From Halolactibacillus alkaliphilus (GTDB taxonomy: Bacteria; Bacillota; Bacilli; Bacillales; Amphibacillaceae), in NCBI RefSeq assembly GCF_900115465.1, contig NZ_FOWN01000007.1, positions 29,553-93,552 of the forward strand: 64,000 nucleotides of DNA. The letters are read 5' to 3'. Positions within the stretch are counted from its first letter, which is position 1. Every line of letters starts with the position of its first letter. Shown in pieces: positions 17,640-25,606 of this stretch. The notes below the pieces were generated by a model that was not told the DNA's origin, did no database searches, and saw only the letters and a list, made by a program, of their open reading frames with translations. The position numbers and the translations under genes were made by a program.

Positions 17640-17805
17640 AAGTAGCACCCTTTCTGCATAACGTGAACGTGAAGTATGGAATGGGCTTGATGAAGTTGGC
17701 GAATAGCGTGACGCAGTGTGTATTGACTGTCCATTCTTTAGGGTCCATTTTAGTATCATAAGGTGTCCTTTTTGTGTGCGAAAAAATGTGTAAAAATTAT
17801 AAAAA

Positions 17806-17837
17806 GTGACATTTCATATTTTTATATGAAATGCCGC
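17806..17837. terminator. Terminator downstream of the lipoprotein gene
   Basis: GTGACATTTCATAT pairs with ATATGAAATGCCGC around a short loop. On the minus strand the stem is followed by a T-rich tract. It lies between the IS3 relic and the lipoprotein gene. Confidence 0.75.
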
Positions 17838-17952
17838 TTTTATCTAGTTATTTAGAGTTTTTTCCTAGACTCATTTTTCCAAGTTAACTAGCGCTTCGTT
17901 CCAGCCTCTATATGTTTATAGAGCAAAATGAAACATTAATTATTACGTCTTG

Positions 17953-18483
17953 TTAGTTAATATGAGCCAAACCATCACTAAGCGTTAATTCATGATAAAA
18001 AATGTCACCATCTATTTCGAAGGCAAAATATATCTTTTCGCCTTCAGACGCAAGGTAATCCCTTGCCTCATCTTGCAGATTTTCTGGATGTTGAACGAGG
18101 ATTGAGGCTGTGTGTTCCCATTCAAAGTCTTTTTCGAAAATTCTTTCATCTGATTCGAAGCTATTACGGCTCAGATAATACCTTTCTAACTCATCAGGAA
18201 AAAAACCTATATATTTAAAATTCATATCCTGATTAGTTAAATTCTTTATTAGAAAGGTGAACTCTAATCTCCTCTCTAAATCATTTTCTTCTTCAACATG
18301 ATAATCCTTCATTTCTATGCGTATCTTTTCAAACAACGGATTATCTTCTCCTTCAAGTTCCTCGATTCCTGCATTAACTTGCGTATAAGATAAATCCTCA
18401 AATTCAATACCACTTGTACTTATATTTGAGCAAGCAGAAAGTAACCATATAAATCCTATTAGTAAATACCATTTTCTATACAT
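17953..18483 (-). CDS. Putative lipoprotein of unknown function
   Basis: The protein has about 176 residues. It starts MYRKWYLLIGFIWLLSAC-S, a lipoprotein signal peptide with lipobox LSAC, so the mature protein is expected on the outer face of the membrane, anchored by lipid. The ATG at 18483 follows GGGAGG; the frame extends five codons further up. The mature part is acidic and probably mostly beta (FTFLIKNLTNQDMNFKYIGFFPD). I do not recognise a family. It lies 15 bp after a secreted-protein gene; the two form a cassette carried between the IS copies. Confidence 0.8.
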   Translation of the reverse strand: MYRKWYLLIGFIWLLSACSNISTSGIEFEDLSYTQVNAGIEELEGEDNPLFEKIRIEMKDYHVEEENDLERRLEFTFLIKNLTNQDMNFKYIGFFPDELERYYLSRNSFESDERIFEKDFEWEHTASILVQHPENLQDEARDYLASEGEKIYFAFEIDGDIFYHELTLSDGLAHIN

Positions 18484-18498
18484 ATTGACCTCCCGCAA

Positions 18499-19233
18499 TC
18501 AATAATTCTCCCAATACTTCCCCGTTCCATTTCTCCACCGACCTTGAATAATCTCGGCCAATCTCTTTTTATTCATGTAGTTAGGAGCCTTGGAAATTTT
18601 GTTAGGACTATTTTTTAACATTGAATAATCATAGTCGGCGACCTTAACTTTATCAGTTCCGCTAGGAATAAAAGTTACCACCACATGTTTATACCAATAG
18701 CGACTAAGGCTGTACCCGTAATCTTGCCAGCGGCCTCCATCATAGACATATAGCCAGTGGTAGAAATATCGATCTGAATATTGAGTGTTAATAGTTACAT
18801 TTTTACCCGTGCCACTACCTATATCGCTCTTTATATTTTTAAGTGAATTCCAAATTGAATTTCCAGTTTCAATCCAAGTTCCAACAACGGGTATTTTTGT
18901 TGCAATAGTAATTGATGCACTTTTAAATGTCTCCATTGACTTAAAGTCTCTTGTTCTTCTATCTCTCAATCCATTGAGTTTAGAAAGCTCATCACTAATC
19001 TTTGTAGTTCCATTACCCGGATCTACTGCAAACGGTCTAACAAGTCCTTCTTCTAATTCTGGAAACATCATTTCGGTATTTATAACTGTTGTCTCAGAAG
19101 GAGAATGTGGTGGCTCTATATATGGGAAAAGATCAATATTGTTTCCTCCTGCTGATGCGACAGTTGATAAACTAAAGAATAACAAAAAGACGACTAAAAC
19201 AATCAAAACTGATATTTTTTTAAACCTGTGCAT
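18499..19233 (-). CDS. Putative secreted protein of unknown function
   Basis: The protein has about 244 residues. It has a typical signal peptide (basic HRFKK, then ISVLIVLVVFLLFFSLS, cleavage expected after ASA). The mature protein has a central hydrophobic, Gly-rich segment (ITIATKIPVVGTWIETGNSIW) and an aromatic, basic C-terminal region (YHWLYVYDGGRWQDYGYSLSRYWYKH). I find no known catalytic motif. AGGGGTGA precedes the ATG at 19233. The downstream lipoprotein could be its receptor, anchor or immunity partner; that is inference from the arrangement only. Confidence 0.78.
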   Translation of the reverse strand: MHRFKKISVLIVLVVFLLFFSLSTVASAGGNNIDLFPYIEPPHSPSETTVINTEMMFPELEEGLVRPFAVDPGNGTTKISDELSKLNGLRDRRTRDFKSMETFKSASITIATKIPVVGTWIETGNSIWNSLKNIKSDIGSGTGKNVTINTQYSDRYFYHWLYVYDGGRWQDYGYSLSRYWYKHVVVTFIPSGTDKVKVADYDYSMLKNSPNKISKAPNYMNKKRLAEIIQGRWRNGTGKYWENY

Positions 19234-19438
19234 CGAAATCACCCCTGTAAATTTTGATTTTCATAAAAATAAATTGCTAGAATATAGTTATTGATATACA
19301 TATATTAACACAATACAAAGAAATCCTATGATTTTTTGTAATTTTTTCGAATTAAATGTTAATAATTAAAAAGTGCATCTATTTCATTCAATATTTATAT
19401 ATGTATGTATATATGCAGCTGCAAATGCTAGGGTTTGA

Positions 19439-19538
19439 TTATGCATTTTTAATAAGTTGAGAGCGCATATGCATCTTCTGGTTCAAGCTTTTTTTCGCGG
19501 CTAACTCAGCTTCAAGTTGAACATAGCAAATCATGTGG
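19439..19538 (-). pseudogene. Possible C-terminal gene fragment cut by IS copy B
   Basis: A minus-strand frame enters from the left end of IS copy B and reads YVQLEAELAAKKSLNQKM before its TAA at 19439. The helical, charged pattern resembles the C-terminus of IS3-type orfA proteins. It has no start codon of its own because the IS boundary truncates it. The rest of the interval 19,234-19,438 is A/T-rich and holds only the 5' region of the secreted-protein gene. Confidence 0.3.
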
Positions 19539-19540
19539 GA

Positions 19541-20707
19541 GTTTGACACTTCTTTTCATTAATAATGCTCTTAAGCCTTGATACGGCTTATTTTTTTGTC
19601 GAATTTTCGTATTAATTATTGAGTACTATAATATAATTAGGTTAACTACCATAGAAACGAGGATTGATTATGCGCATAAAAAAGAGTGTTTCTAAACATT
19701 CTATCTCTTACTCTATCATTGAAAACGTTCGAGATATCAACGGCAAATCCACTACACGCGTTGTAGAAACCTTAGGAAATGAACAAGAGATTCGTGACAA
19801 ACACCCAGGCATTGAACCAGAAGAATGGGTACGTCAATACGCAAAAAAACTTACGAATGAAAAGAAAAGCCAACAAAAGCCCAGTATCATTAAATTTAAT
19901 ACGGAGAAACCGATTGAGTCGGATGAGCAGCTTGCATTCAATGTAGGCTATCTCTTTTTACAGTCGCTCTATTATCAACTCGGTCTCTCCAAAATATAAA
20001 AGTTACCAAGAAACGATTCGTAAGCGGCAGATCGAGCGTGCATTGAAAAAAGTTGACAAGCCTTCCACCCTAAAAAAGAAGTGTGCCAATGATCCCTTAC
20101 GCTTTATTAAAGTTAGCCATGCCACAACAGATGGTGACATCGCAGAAAAGGGGCAGATTACGCTCGATGGATCAGTGATAGAGAAAGAAGCCCAATACGA
20201 TGGATTTTACGGCATTTGTACGAATTTAACATCAGACCCTTCAGAGTTGATTCGCGTGAATCATCAACGATGGGAAATTGAGGAGCGCTTTAGAATCATG
20301 AAAACAGAGCTGAAATCACGTCCCGTTTATGTGAGAAATGATGATCGAATTGAAGCCCATTTCTTGACCTGTTTTCTCTCTTTATTAATTTACCGTCTCT
20401 TAGAACAAAAGTTAGATCATAAATTCTCTTGTCAGAAAACCATTAAAACTTTGAAAGAAATGAATGTGATGAGAACTTCAGGAGATGGCTATATACCGCT
20501 CTATGAGCGCACGCATTTAACGGATCAACTACATGAAATATTCGGTTTTCGTACGGATTTCGAAATCAACACAATTAAACACATGAAAAATATTTTAAAA
20601 CTATCTAAAAAAGCTAAATAGTACTCACTTTTCCGACAAAATACAAACCTCTCCAAATCCTATAAAAACAGGGGGTTGGAGAGGCCTTATTTAAATTAAG
20701 TGTCAAA
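19541..20707 (+). mobile_element. IS1634-like insertion sequence, copy B (internal deletion)
   Basis: Both ends are present: a TTTGACACTT arm at 19,542-19,551 and AAGTGTCAAA at 20,698-20,707. About 0.76 kb of the transposase is missing between residues 111 and roughly 360, at a junction where CTCYCAAAAT-like sequence occurs on both sides in copy A. Past the stop codon, copy B holds a short GC-rich hairpin (CCTCTCCAA with TTGGAGAGG, 20,648-20,686) that copy A has lost. Confidence 0.88.
19670..20621 (+). pseudogene. Truncated IS1634-like transposase
   Basis: The N-terminal 109 residues (19670-19999) and the C-terminal third (20043-20621, including the catalytic-Glu block RWEIEERFRIMK) match the intact transposase at 14588-16306 with few differences. 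An internal deletion removes both catalytic Asp regions and shifts the frame. It cannot encode an active enzyme. Confidence 0.9.
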
Positions 20708-20715
20708 CTCGAGAC

Positions 20716-20876
20716 TTTAACAAGTTCAATCGTAAATATCAAGCATTTGTTTACACTTTCTTAAAAGGATTCATATTTTTTAATAAAGGGTCTAGGCAGA
20801 AGTCGTCCCATCATCTATAGATGGGCAATGAATGCCATCGGGAGTAAAGGTCACCTTTAGTAATTCGAAAACCGCT
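20716..20876. repeat. Long direct repeat, copy B (161 bp)
   Basis: This is the second copy of the 14,283-14,443 sequence, at constant offset 6433 and with 9 mismatches. It begins 8 bp after the right end of IS copy B. It holds a duplicate of the rpmG promoter that now points into the IS element. Confidence 0.93.
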
Positions 20877-21406
20877 ATGTAAGGCAGATTGCCTTTCCTT
20901 TCGACTTATTTTATCATTAGTCTGTAATAAGAAATGAGTTGACATAACGACGGCACTTAGATACAAATAATCATTTTGTATTTCTTCTCTATTATCAGCT
21001 TGTCTTAGCATCAAAGTATCGTCGACAAGTGATGTATAATGCAATATCTGATTATGGTCAACACCCCTAACTAAAGTCACGAGTGTTCTCGACTACTCCC
21101 TAAAGCTAATTTAAAAAAAGTCTTATAATCGCATCACATGACTTTAGATAATTGGGATGATGATAAAAACTCCATGTCTATTATGTTAAAAGCCCAAATC
21201 AAAAACGGATTGATACTTAAAAAATCATTGTGTCCGAAAAAGCATACTTTAGTGAACCTCTCGTCACTAAAGTAACAAGCTTCTAGGGAGCTCAACTCGT
21301 TTACTAGCTTTTGGTATTTCCCTAGTTCTAAGGTGCGGACCCTCCACGATATATTTCGATTAGTGCCACATAAGGAGAACTCTATATTGGTGGTGGAACA
21401 GGACAT
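20811..21406 (-). other. Decayed or doubtful coding region, two short minus-strand frames
   Basis: Two open frames, 21134-21406 (90 codons) and 20811-21080 (89 codons), follow each other in different phases. Neither has a clear ribosome-binding site and I recognise neither. The second runs into the 161-bp repeat, and most repeat differences that fall in it change amino acids, which argues against selection. They may be pieces of one broken gene that stood upstream of rpmG before the island inserted. Confidence 0.3.
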
Positions 21407-21430
21407 CTTTAGCTGTAGGAAAAGTCAGCT

Positions 21431-21459
21431 TTACTGTCTTACTTGTTTATGCTATAAAT
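21431..21459 (+). promoter_or_regulatory. Promoter of the two-gene operon at 21.5-22.4 kb
   Basis: TTTACT (21431-21436) and TATAAA (21454-21459) are separated by 17 bp, about 28 bp before the first start codon. Confidence 0.55.
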
Positions 21460-21486
21460 GATAGAGTATGAAAGGGGGCAATTTAC

Positions 21487-21822
21487 TTGATTGAACTAAT
21501 TATCGTTTTACTTGCTGTAAGTATTATCATCATCCTTCTATCATTCTTTATGAATGATCGCTTTAAACAACTAGAGCAACAAATTGAACAACTCTCACTA
21601 TCACAGATACAAGAGAGTTATCAATTAAATAAAAAGGTGAAGATCCTTGAAGAAGAACTTTTACCACGTACAGAAGATTTCGATTTTACATCTCACGAAA
21701 AATCAGCACTGACAAAACGGATTGAAACATTATTTAATAATGGTCATTCGATTAAAGATATTAGTCGAATGACAAATATTAACGAATATGATGTTGAACA
21801 GGTCCTTCACTCGTTACGATAA
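21487..21822 (+). CDS. Membrane-anchored coiled-coil / helix-turn-helix protein
   Basis: The 111-residue protein has an N-terminal membrane helix (IELIIVLLAVSIIIILLSFFM), a coiled coil (KQLEQQIEQLSLSQIQESYQLNKKVKILEEE), and a C-terminal helix-turn-helix (LFNNGHSIKDISRMTNINEYDVEQVLHSL). The start is a TTG preceded by AAAGGGGG. The layout fits the small DUF6115-like proteins of Bacilli, whose function is not known to me. It is followed after 21 bp by an MltG-like gene in the same operon. Confidence 0.75.
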   Translation: MIELIIVLLAVSIIIILLSFFMNDRFKQLEQQIEQLSLSQIQESYQLNKKVKILEEELLPRTEDFDFTSHEKSALTKRIETLFNNGHSIKDISRMTNINEYDVEQVLHSLR

Positions 21823-21843
21823 ATAGAGGAATAGGAGACAATT

Positions 21844-22353
21844 ATGAAACACACTCTACGAGCTTTTGCTCTTGGTATCTTAATCACAACACTCATCATC
21901 GGTGGCTACTTTGTGTTTATTGAAACAGACAATATAACCGATATAGCAGAAACAGACATGATCTCTTCTCTTAATCACAAAGGCTATCATGTATTCACAA
22001 ATGAGGAATTAAGCCATTATATTGACACTCAAATAAACCTTTCTTTAGCAAACCACACAGCTAATGAAGATACTACTGAAGAAAATATAGATGATAACGA
22101 CGCAGATGATCCCCAAACCGAACAACACGTTAATGGTGACACCTCATCATTCATTCTAACAATTGAACCTGGCATGACAGTATCAGAAGTATCTAACTAC
22201 CTTATTATCGCAAACCTCATTGAATCACGTGAACAATTCGTTAACTACTTATCTGAAAATGGTTATGCAACTAATATTCAAGTCGGATCATTTGAACTTC
22301 ACCGGGACATGTCGATGGAAGAAGTTGTGAACGTTATTGCAACCAAACGATAA
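21844..22353 (+). CDS. Small MltG/YceG-like membrane protein
   Basis: The 169-residue protein has one N-terminal membrane helix, an acidic low-complexity linker (EENIDDNDADDPQ), and a C-terminal domain FILTIEPGMTVSEVSNYLIIANLIESREQFVNYLSENGYATNIQVGSFELHRDMSMEEVVNVI. That domain resembles the LysM-like substrate-binding part of MltG endolytic transglycosylases. The catalytic part of MltG is absent, so it is probably a peptidoglycan-binding or regulatory protein. GGAATAGGAG precedes the ATG. Confidence 0.78.
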   Translation: MKHTLRAFALGILITTLIIGGYFVFIETDNITDIAETDMISSLNHKGYHVFTNEELSHYIDTQINLSLANHTANEDTTEENIDDNDADDPQTEQHVNGDTSSFILTIEPGMTVSEVSNYLIIANLIESREQFVNYLSENGYATNIQVGSFELHRDMSMEEVVNVIATKR

Positions 22354-22391
22354 AAAACTTAAGTAAAGGAGAACCTTTACTTAAGTTTTTT
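22354..22391 (+). terminator. Rho-independent terminator
   Basis: AAAACTTAAGTAAAGG pairs with CCTTTACTTAAGTTTT around a GAGAA-type loop and runs into a T-tract. It ends the two-gene operon and could also serve pbpA from the other side. Confidence 0.9.
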
Positions 22392-22422
22392 TAGTATGAT
22401 TTTTAACGCGCTTATATATGCA

Positions 22423-24501
22423 CTAGTTATTGGTTGCTTTTTGTTCTTTAATATCAAAATAGGCGTCGATTAATCGGTTACCGATATTATGATGAATCCC
22501 ATTTTGATCATTACCTACTCCAGCTCTTGGCACTATAATTGCAAAAGCCAGTTCTGGTTCCTCATAAGGCGCGTAACCTACAAGTGTTAAATTATTTGTG
22601 TATTGTTTTTCTCCATCCACAAAAAATTCATTTTGGGCCGTTCCAGTCTTAATAGCTACATTATAAGGGTTATTAGCCCAATGACCTCGACCTGTACCAC
22701 TGGTTGCTGCAAGTCGAAAACCTTGCTGAACACGTTCAATGTAACGCTCATCCATATCGATTTTATTTAGCAACTGTGGTGATTGGCTATTCACAATAGG
22801 TCCTAATGTTGCTTTATCACCATTGGCTTGCCTTTGCTCTTTTACAATATGTGGCGCTAAACGATAACCGTCATTAGCAATGGTTGAGACATACTGAGCC
22901 AATTGAAGGGTAGTATACGTATCATATTGACCAATTGCAAAGTCAAGTAACAAACCGCCATCAATAATGTTTGTTCCAACATACCCAGTAGCTTCAAACG
23001 GTAAGTCAATCCCTGTTTTTGAGCCTAATCCAAATTGTTGGAAGTAATTACGCATTGTCTGAAAGCTTGATGTATCAAATGAACGTAGCGGCTCATTGTA
23101 ACTGTAACGAGCCGTCGCAATTCTCATAGCGATTTCAAACATATACACGTTGGAAGATTGTTCTAACGCTCTTAAATCATTAATTAATCCAAAAGTCCGC
23201 CAAGATTTCTTTAACGGTGTCCCTGCTATTTTTATAGGGCGATCATTTAACACTGTCCCAATATCGATTACGCCCGTTTGATAACCAGTAAGAACTGTAG
23301 CACCTTTTACTGATGATCCCGGGATGTGCGCATCATACACTACTCGGTGCGGCTGATTAGTGTACGTATTCTCTTCACGGTCATAATGGGCCGCTGTCAT
23401 CCCTAAAACTTCACCCGTTTGAGGATCAAGTACAGCCACAAGCGCATCTTCCATATGACGATTGCGATAGGGATCTTGTGCAATGTATTTCTCTAATTCA
23501 TCTTTTACTATTTCATCAAGCGCTTGTTGAAAGTCCATATCAATAGTAAGCACTAAATCGCTACCTGCTTGTCCTTGTTGAACTGTTTTCGTTCCAACAA
23601 TATCGCCTTCATTATTAATGGTATATTGAATAACTTCTTTTTGTCCTCTCAGCACATCTTCATACTGTGCTTCTAGACCACTTTCTCCAACCCGATCATT
23701 CCAGCTATAACCTAAATTTAGGTAATAGTCTTGGTTTTCACGCGGAATCCCCTTGTCAGCATCGCTAACATTACCAATAAATGATCTAAAAGTATCATTA
23801 AACGGGTATACTCTGTTCCAATCAATTTTCGCATCAATTCCTGGTAATTGACTTAAATTCTCAGAAACCCTGGCATATTCTTCATCAGTCACATTTTCAT
23901 TCTTTATAATATGCGGTGATAACTCCATTGCTTGGTCTAGTTCTTTTTTAATAATTGCGACATTGAGCCGGTAAGGATCGTTCCAATCAAAGTAATTATA
24001 ATCTTCCGGTTCAATTAAATCTAATTGTAGTTGATATAACTCACTTGCACTCAATTCCTCATCTGTCTCGGGTAGTCTCTCTTCAATAAGCTTTCGATTA
24101 TCTGCATCATACACGTACCAAAACTCTTTCTTATCTCGTTCATTAACTAAAGCCTTTAATTCATCAAGGTTTGGGGCCATTTCCATCATTTGCGCCAACG
24201 ATTCTGCTAATTCAATTTTTGTTCGATGTGAGTCACCGTTTTTAGGGGGAGTATAAGTAATTGACCTAACAGGCTCATTATCCACCACTAAATTATAATC
24301 CGCATCATAAATTAGCCCTCGCGGCACAGCAACTGATGCTTTAGCATTCTCAGTTTGATTCAACCTCTCACGCGCTTCTTCTCCGTTTAATATTTGTACA
24401 ACACCTAGTTGTAAAATTAGCATTGAAAAGAGTAAAAAAACAAATAAAAATAGTATATTTAAACGCATCGTCGTTTGAGCACGTTTCTTCTTTTTCTTCA
24501 C
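22423..24501 (-). CDS. pbpA: Class B penicillin-binding protein (PBP2A/PbpA type)
   Basis: The protein has about 692 residues: a short basic N-terminus, one membrane helix (LNILFLFVFLLFSMLILQL), a PBP dimerisation domain, and a transpeptidase domain. The active-site motifs are SSVK (in HIPGSSVKG, near residue 400), SSN (EQSSNVYMF) and KTG (AIKTGTAQ). It cross-links peptidoglycan during lateral wall synthesis, as PbpA/PbpH do in B. subtilis. GTG codons at 24504 and 24501 follow AAAGGTGA; the second is better spaced. It lies next to sodA, as in B. subtilis. Confidence 0.92.
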   Translation of the reverse strand: MKKKKKRAQTTMRLNILFLFVFLLFSMLILQLGVVQILNGEEARERLNQTENAKASVAVPRGLIYDADYNLVVDNEPVRSITYTPPKNGDSHRTKIELAESLAQMMEMAPNLDELKALVNERDKKEFWYVYDADNRKLIEERLPETDEELSASELYQLQLDLIEPEDYNYFDWNDPYRLNVAIIKKELDQAMELSPHIIKNENVTDEEYARVSENLSQLPGIDAKIDWNRVYPFNDTFRSFIGNVSDADKGIPRENQDYYLNLGYSWNDRVGESGLEAQYEDVLRGQKEVIQYTINNEGDIVGTKTVQQGQAGSDLVLTIDMDFQQALDEIVKDELEKYIAQDPYRNRHMEDALVAVLDPQTGEVLGMTAAHYDREENTYTNQPHRVVYDAHIPGSSVKGATVLTGYQTGVIDIGTVLNDRPIKIAGTPLKKSWRTFGLINDLRALEQSSNVYMFEIAMRIATARYSYNEPLRSFDTSSFQTMRNYFQQFGLGSKTGIDLPFEATGYVGTNIIDGGLLLDFAIGQYDTYTTLQLAQYVSTIANDGYRLAPHIVKEQRQANGDKATLGPIVNSQSPQLLNKIDMDERYIERVQQGFRLAATSGTGRGHWANNPYNVAIKTGTAQNEFFVDGEKQYTNNLTLVGYAPYEEPELAFAIIVPRAGVGNDQNGIHHNIGNRLIDAYFDIKEQKATNN

Positions 24502-24565
24502 CACAATAATCACCTTTTTCTATAGTACTTCTTTGGTATTATAGCATTAAATGATTAAACTCTCA

Positions 24566-24601
24566 AAAAAAGAATCACACCTTTAGCGGTATGATTCTTT
24601 T
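24566..24601 (-). terminator. Terminator of sodA
   Basis: On the minus strand AAAGAATCATACC pairs with GGTGTGATTCTTT around a 6-nt loop and is followed by T residues. It separates sodA from pbpA. Confidence 0.88.
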
Positions 24602-24614
24602 AAAAGTTATTTAA

Positions 24615-25226
24615 TTATTTTGCAGCTTGATAATATTCTTCGACTTTATCCCAATTCACAACATGCCAGAAAGCATCAATGTAATCCGGGCGACGATTTT
24701 GATAATTTAAGTAATAGGCATGCTCCCAAACATCAAGTCCCAAGATAGGTGTTTTACCTTCCATCACTGGTGTATCTTGATTTGGTGTACTTAATATTTC
24801 CAATTTGCCATCCGCTACAACAAGCCATGCCCAGCCAGAACCGAAGCGTGTCGCTGCCGTATTCGCAAACGTTTCTTTAAATGAATCAACGCTACCAAAT
24901 GTTTGATCAATCGCTGTTTTCAAGTCGCCAACAGGCTCTTTTGCACCTTCAAGACTTAAAATCGTCCAGAATAAACTGTGGTTCGCATGACCACCACCAT
25001 TATTTCTAACAGCCGTACGAATATCTTCTGGTACTTTGTCTAGGTCTGCTAAGATTTCCTCAACAGTCATATCATCAAATGCAGTGTGACCTTCTAATGC
25101 TGCGTTTAACTTCGTCACATAAGCATTGTGATGCTTCGTGTGGTGAATGTTCATTGTTTCCTTGTCAATGTGTGGTTCTAATGCATCGTATGCATACGAT
25201 AGTTCTGGTAATTCGAATTTCGCCAT
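24615..25226 (-). CDS. sodA: Superoxide dismutase (Mn/Fe type)
   Basis: The 203-residue protein has the Fe/Mn-SOD fold. The metal ligands are a His in [13 protein letters not shown], a His in [11 protein letters not shown], and the Asp and His of the signature [15 protein letters not shown]. It dismutates superoxide in the cytoplasm. Mn is likely by similarity to Bacillus SodA, but the metal cannot be proven from sequence. AAGGAGG precedes the ATG. The 5' region carries repeated TTCAC/GTGAA motifs. Confidence 0.97.
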   Translation of the reverse strand: MAKFELPELSYAYDALEPHIDKETMNIHHTKHHNAYVTKLNAALEGHTAFDDMTVEEILADLDKVPEDIRTAVRNNGGGHANHSLFWTILSLEGAKEPVGDLKTAIDQTFGSVDSFKETFANTAATRFGSGWAWLVVADGKLEILSTPNQDTPVMEGKTPILGLDVWEHAYYLNYQNRRPDYIDAFWHVVNWDKVEEYYQAAK

Positions 25227-25263
25227 AATAAATTGCCTCCTTAGATTTTAGTGATTCTAATAG

Positions 25264-25360
25264 TTCACAAAATGTTCACTTTTATATATTCATACTTTAT
25301 CAAATTTGTATAAATTAAGCAAACATTTTGATTTGTGAATGTTCACTATAGTGTATTCAC
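25264..25360. promoter_or_regulatory. Cluster of TTCAC/GTGAA motifs upstream of sodA
   Basis: TTCAC occurs at 25264, 25275, 25342 and 25356, and GTGAA at 25335; the pair at 25335-25346 forms GTGAA-N2-TTCAC. One group lies downstream and one upstream of the predicted sodA promoter. This spacing could allow DNA looping by a repressor. The half-sites recall Rex boxes, but Rex sites have a different spacing. Confidence 0.4.
25294..25322 (-). promoter_or_regulatory. Probable sodA promoter
   Basis: On the minus strand TTGCTT (25317-25322) and TAAAGT (25294-25299) are separated by 17 bp. The predicted start is about 60 bp before the sodA start codon. Confidence 0.55.
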
Positions 25361-25480
25361 CATTTCAATGCACGTTAAACATATTTTAGTTAATTAGTCA
25401 TTTTTCAATTGGACTATTGCTTTTACTTCCTATTCGTTCATATTAACCACTATCTAAGTTAGAGTCTATTTTAAGCCATT

Positions 25481-25512
25481 AAAAAAAGCCTAAACATATG
25501 TTTAGACTTTTA
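25481..25512 (-). terminator. Terminator of the tRNA operon
   Basis: On the minus strand AAAAGTCTAAAC pairs with GTTTAGGCTTTT around an ATAT loop and is followed by a T-run, just after tRNA-Phe. Confidence 0.88.
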
Positions 25513-25518
25513 GAAAAG

Positions 25519-25591
25519 TGGCTCGGGACGGAATCGAACCGCCGACACACGGAGCTTCAATCCGTTGCTCTACCAACTGAGCTACCGAGCC
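25519..25591 (-). tRNA. tRNA-Phe (GAA)
   Basis: The minus strand folds into a cloverleaf with acceptor GGCTCGG/CCGAGCC and anticodon loop TTGAAGC, giving anticodon GAA. The discriminator is A. The 3' CCA is not encoded (ACT follows), unlike the other members of this operon. It is the last gene of the tRNA operon. Confidence 0.95.
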
Positions 25592-25606
25592 GTACGAAGG
25601 AAAAAA

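Larger units (their letters stand above)
16339..17747 (-). mobile_element. IS3-family (IS150-like) element relic
   Basis: Imperfect terminal inverted repeats begin TGGACCCT at both ends (16339 onward, and 17747 read on the minus strand). Between them are recognisable orfA and orfB of an IS3-type element on the minus strand, both carrying nonsense codons. It replaced the right end of the IS1634-like copy A, so it inserted after that element. Confidence 0.8.
14450..20707. mobile_element. Probable composite transposon built from two IS1634-like copies
   Basis: The outer ends are a 10-bp inverted repeat, TTTGACACTT at 14450-14459 and AAGTGTCAAA at 20698-20707. Inside lie an IS1634-like copy with an intact transposase but no right end, an IS3-family relic, a secreted-protein/lipoprotein gene pair, and a second IS1634-like copy with an internal deletion but both ends. 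Neither IS is complete, yet the block as a whole keeps two ends and one intact transposase. Long direct repeats flank it. Members of the IS1549/IS1634 family are known to make long, variable target duplications. Confidence 0.7.

Noticed and set aside
25264..25360. Rex operator at sodA
   Set aside because: GTGAA and TTCAC half-sites are present, but the inverted pair has 2 bp between them, not the spacing seen in Rex sites.
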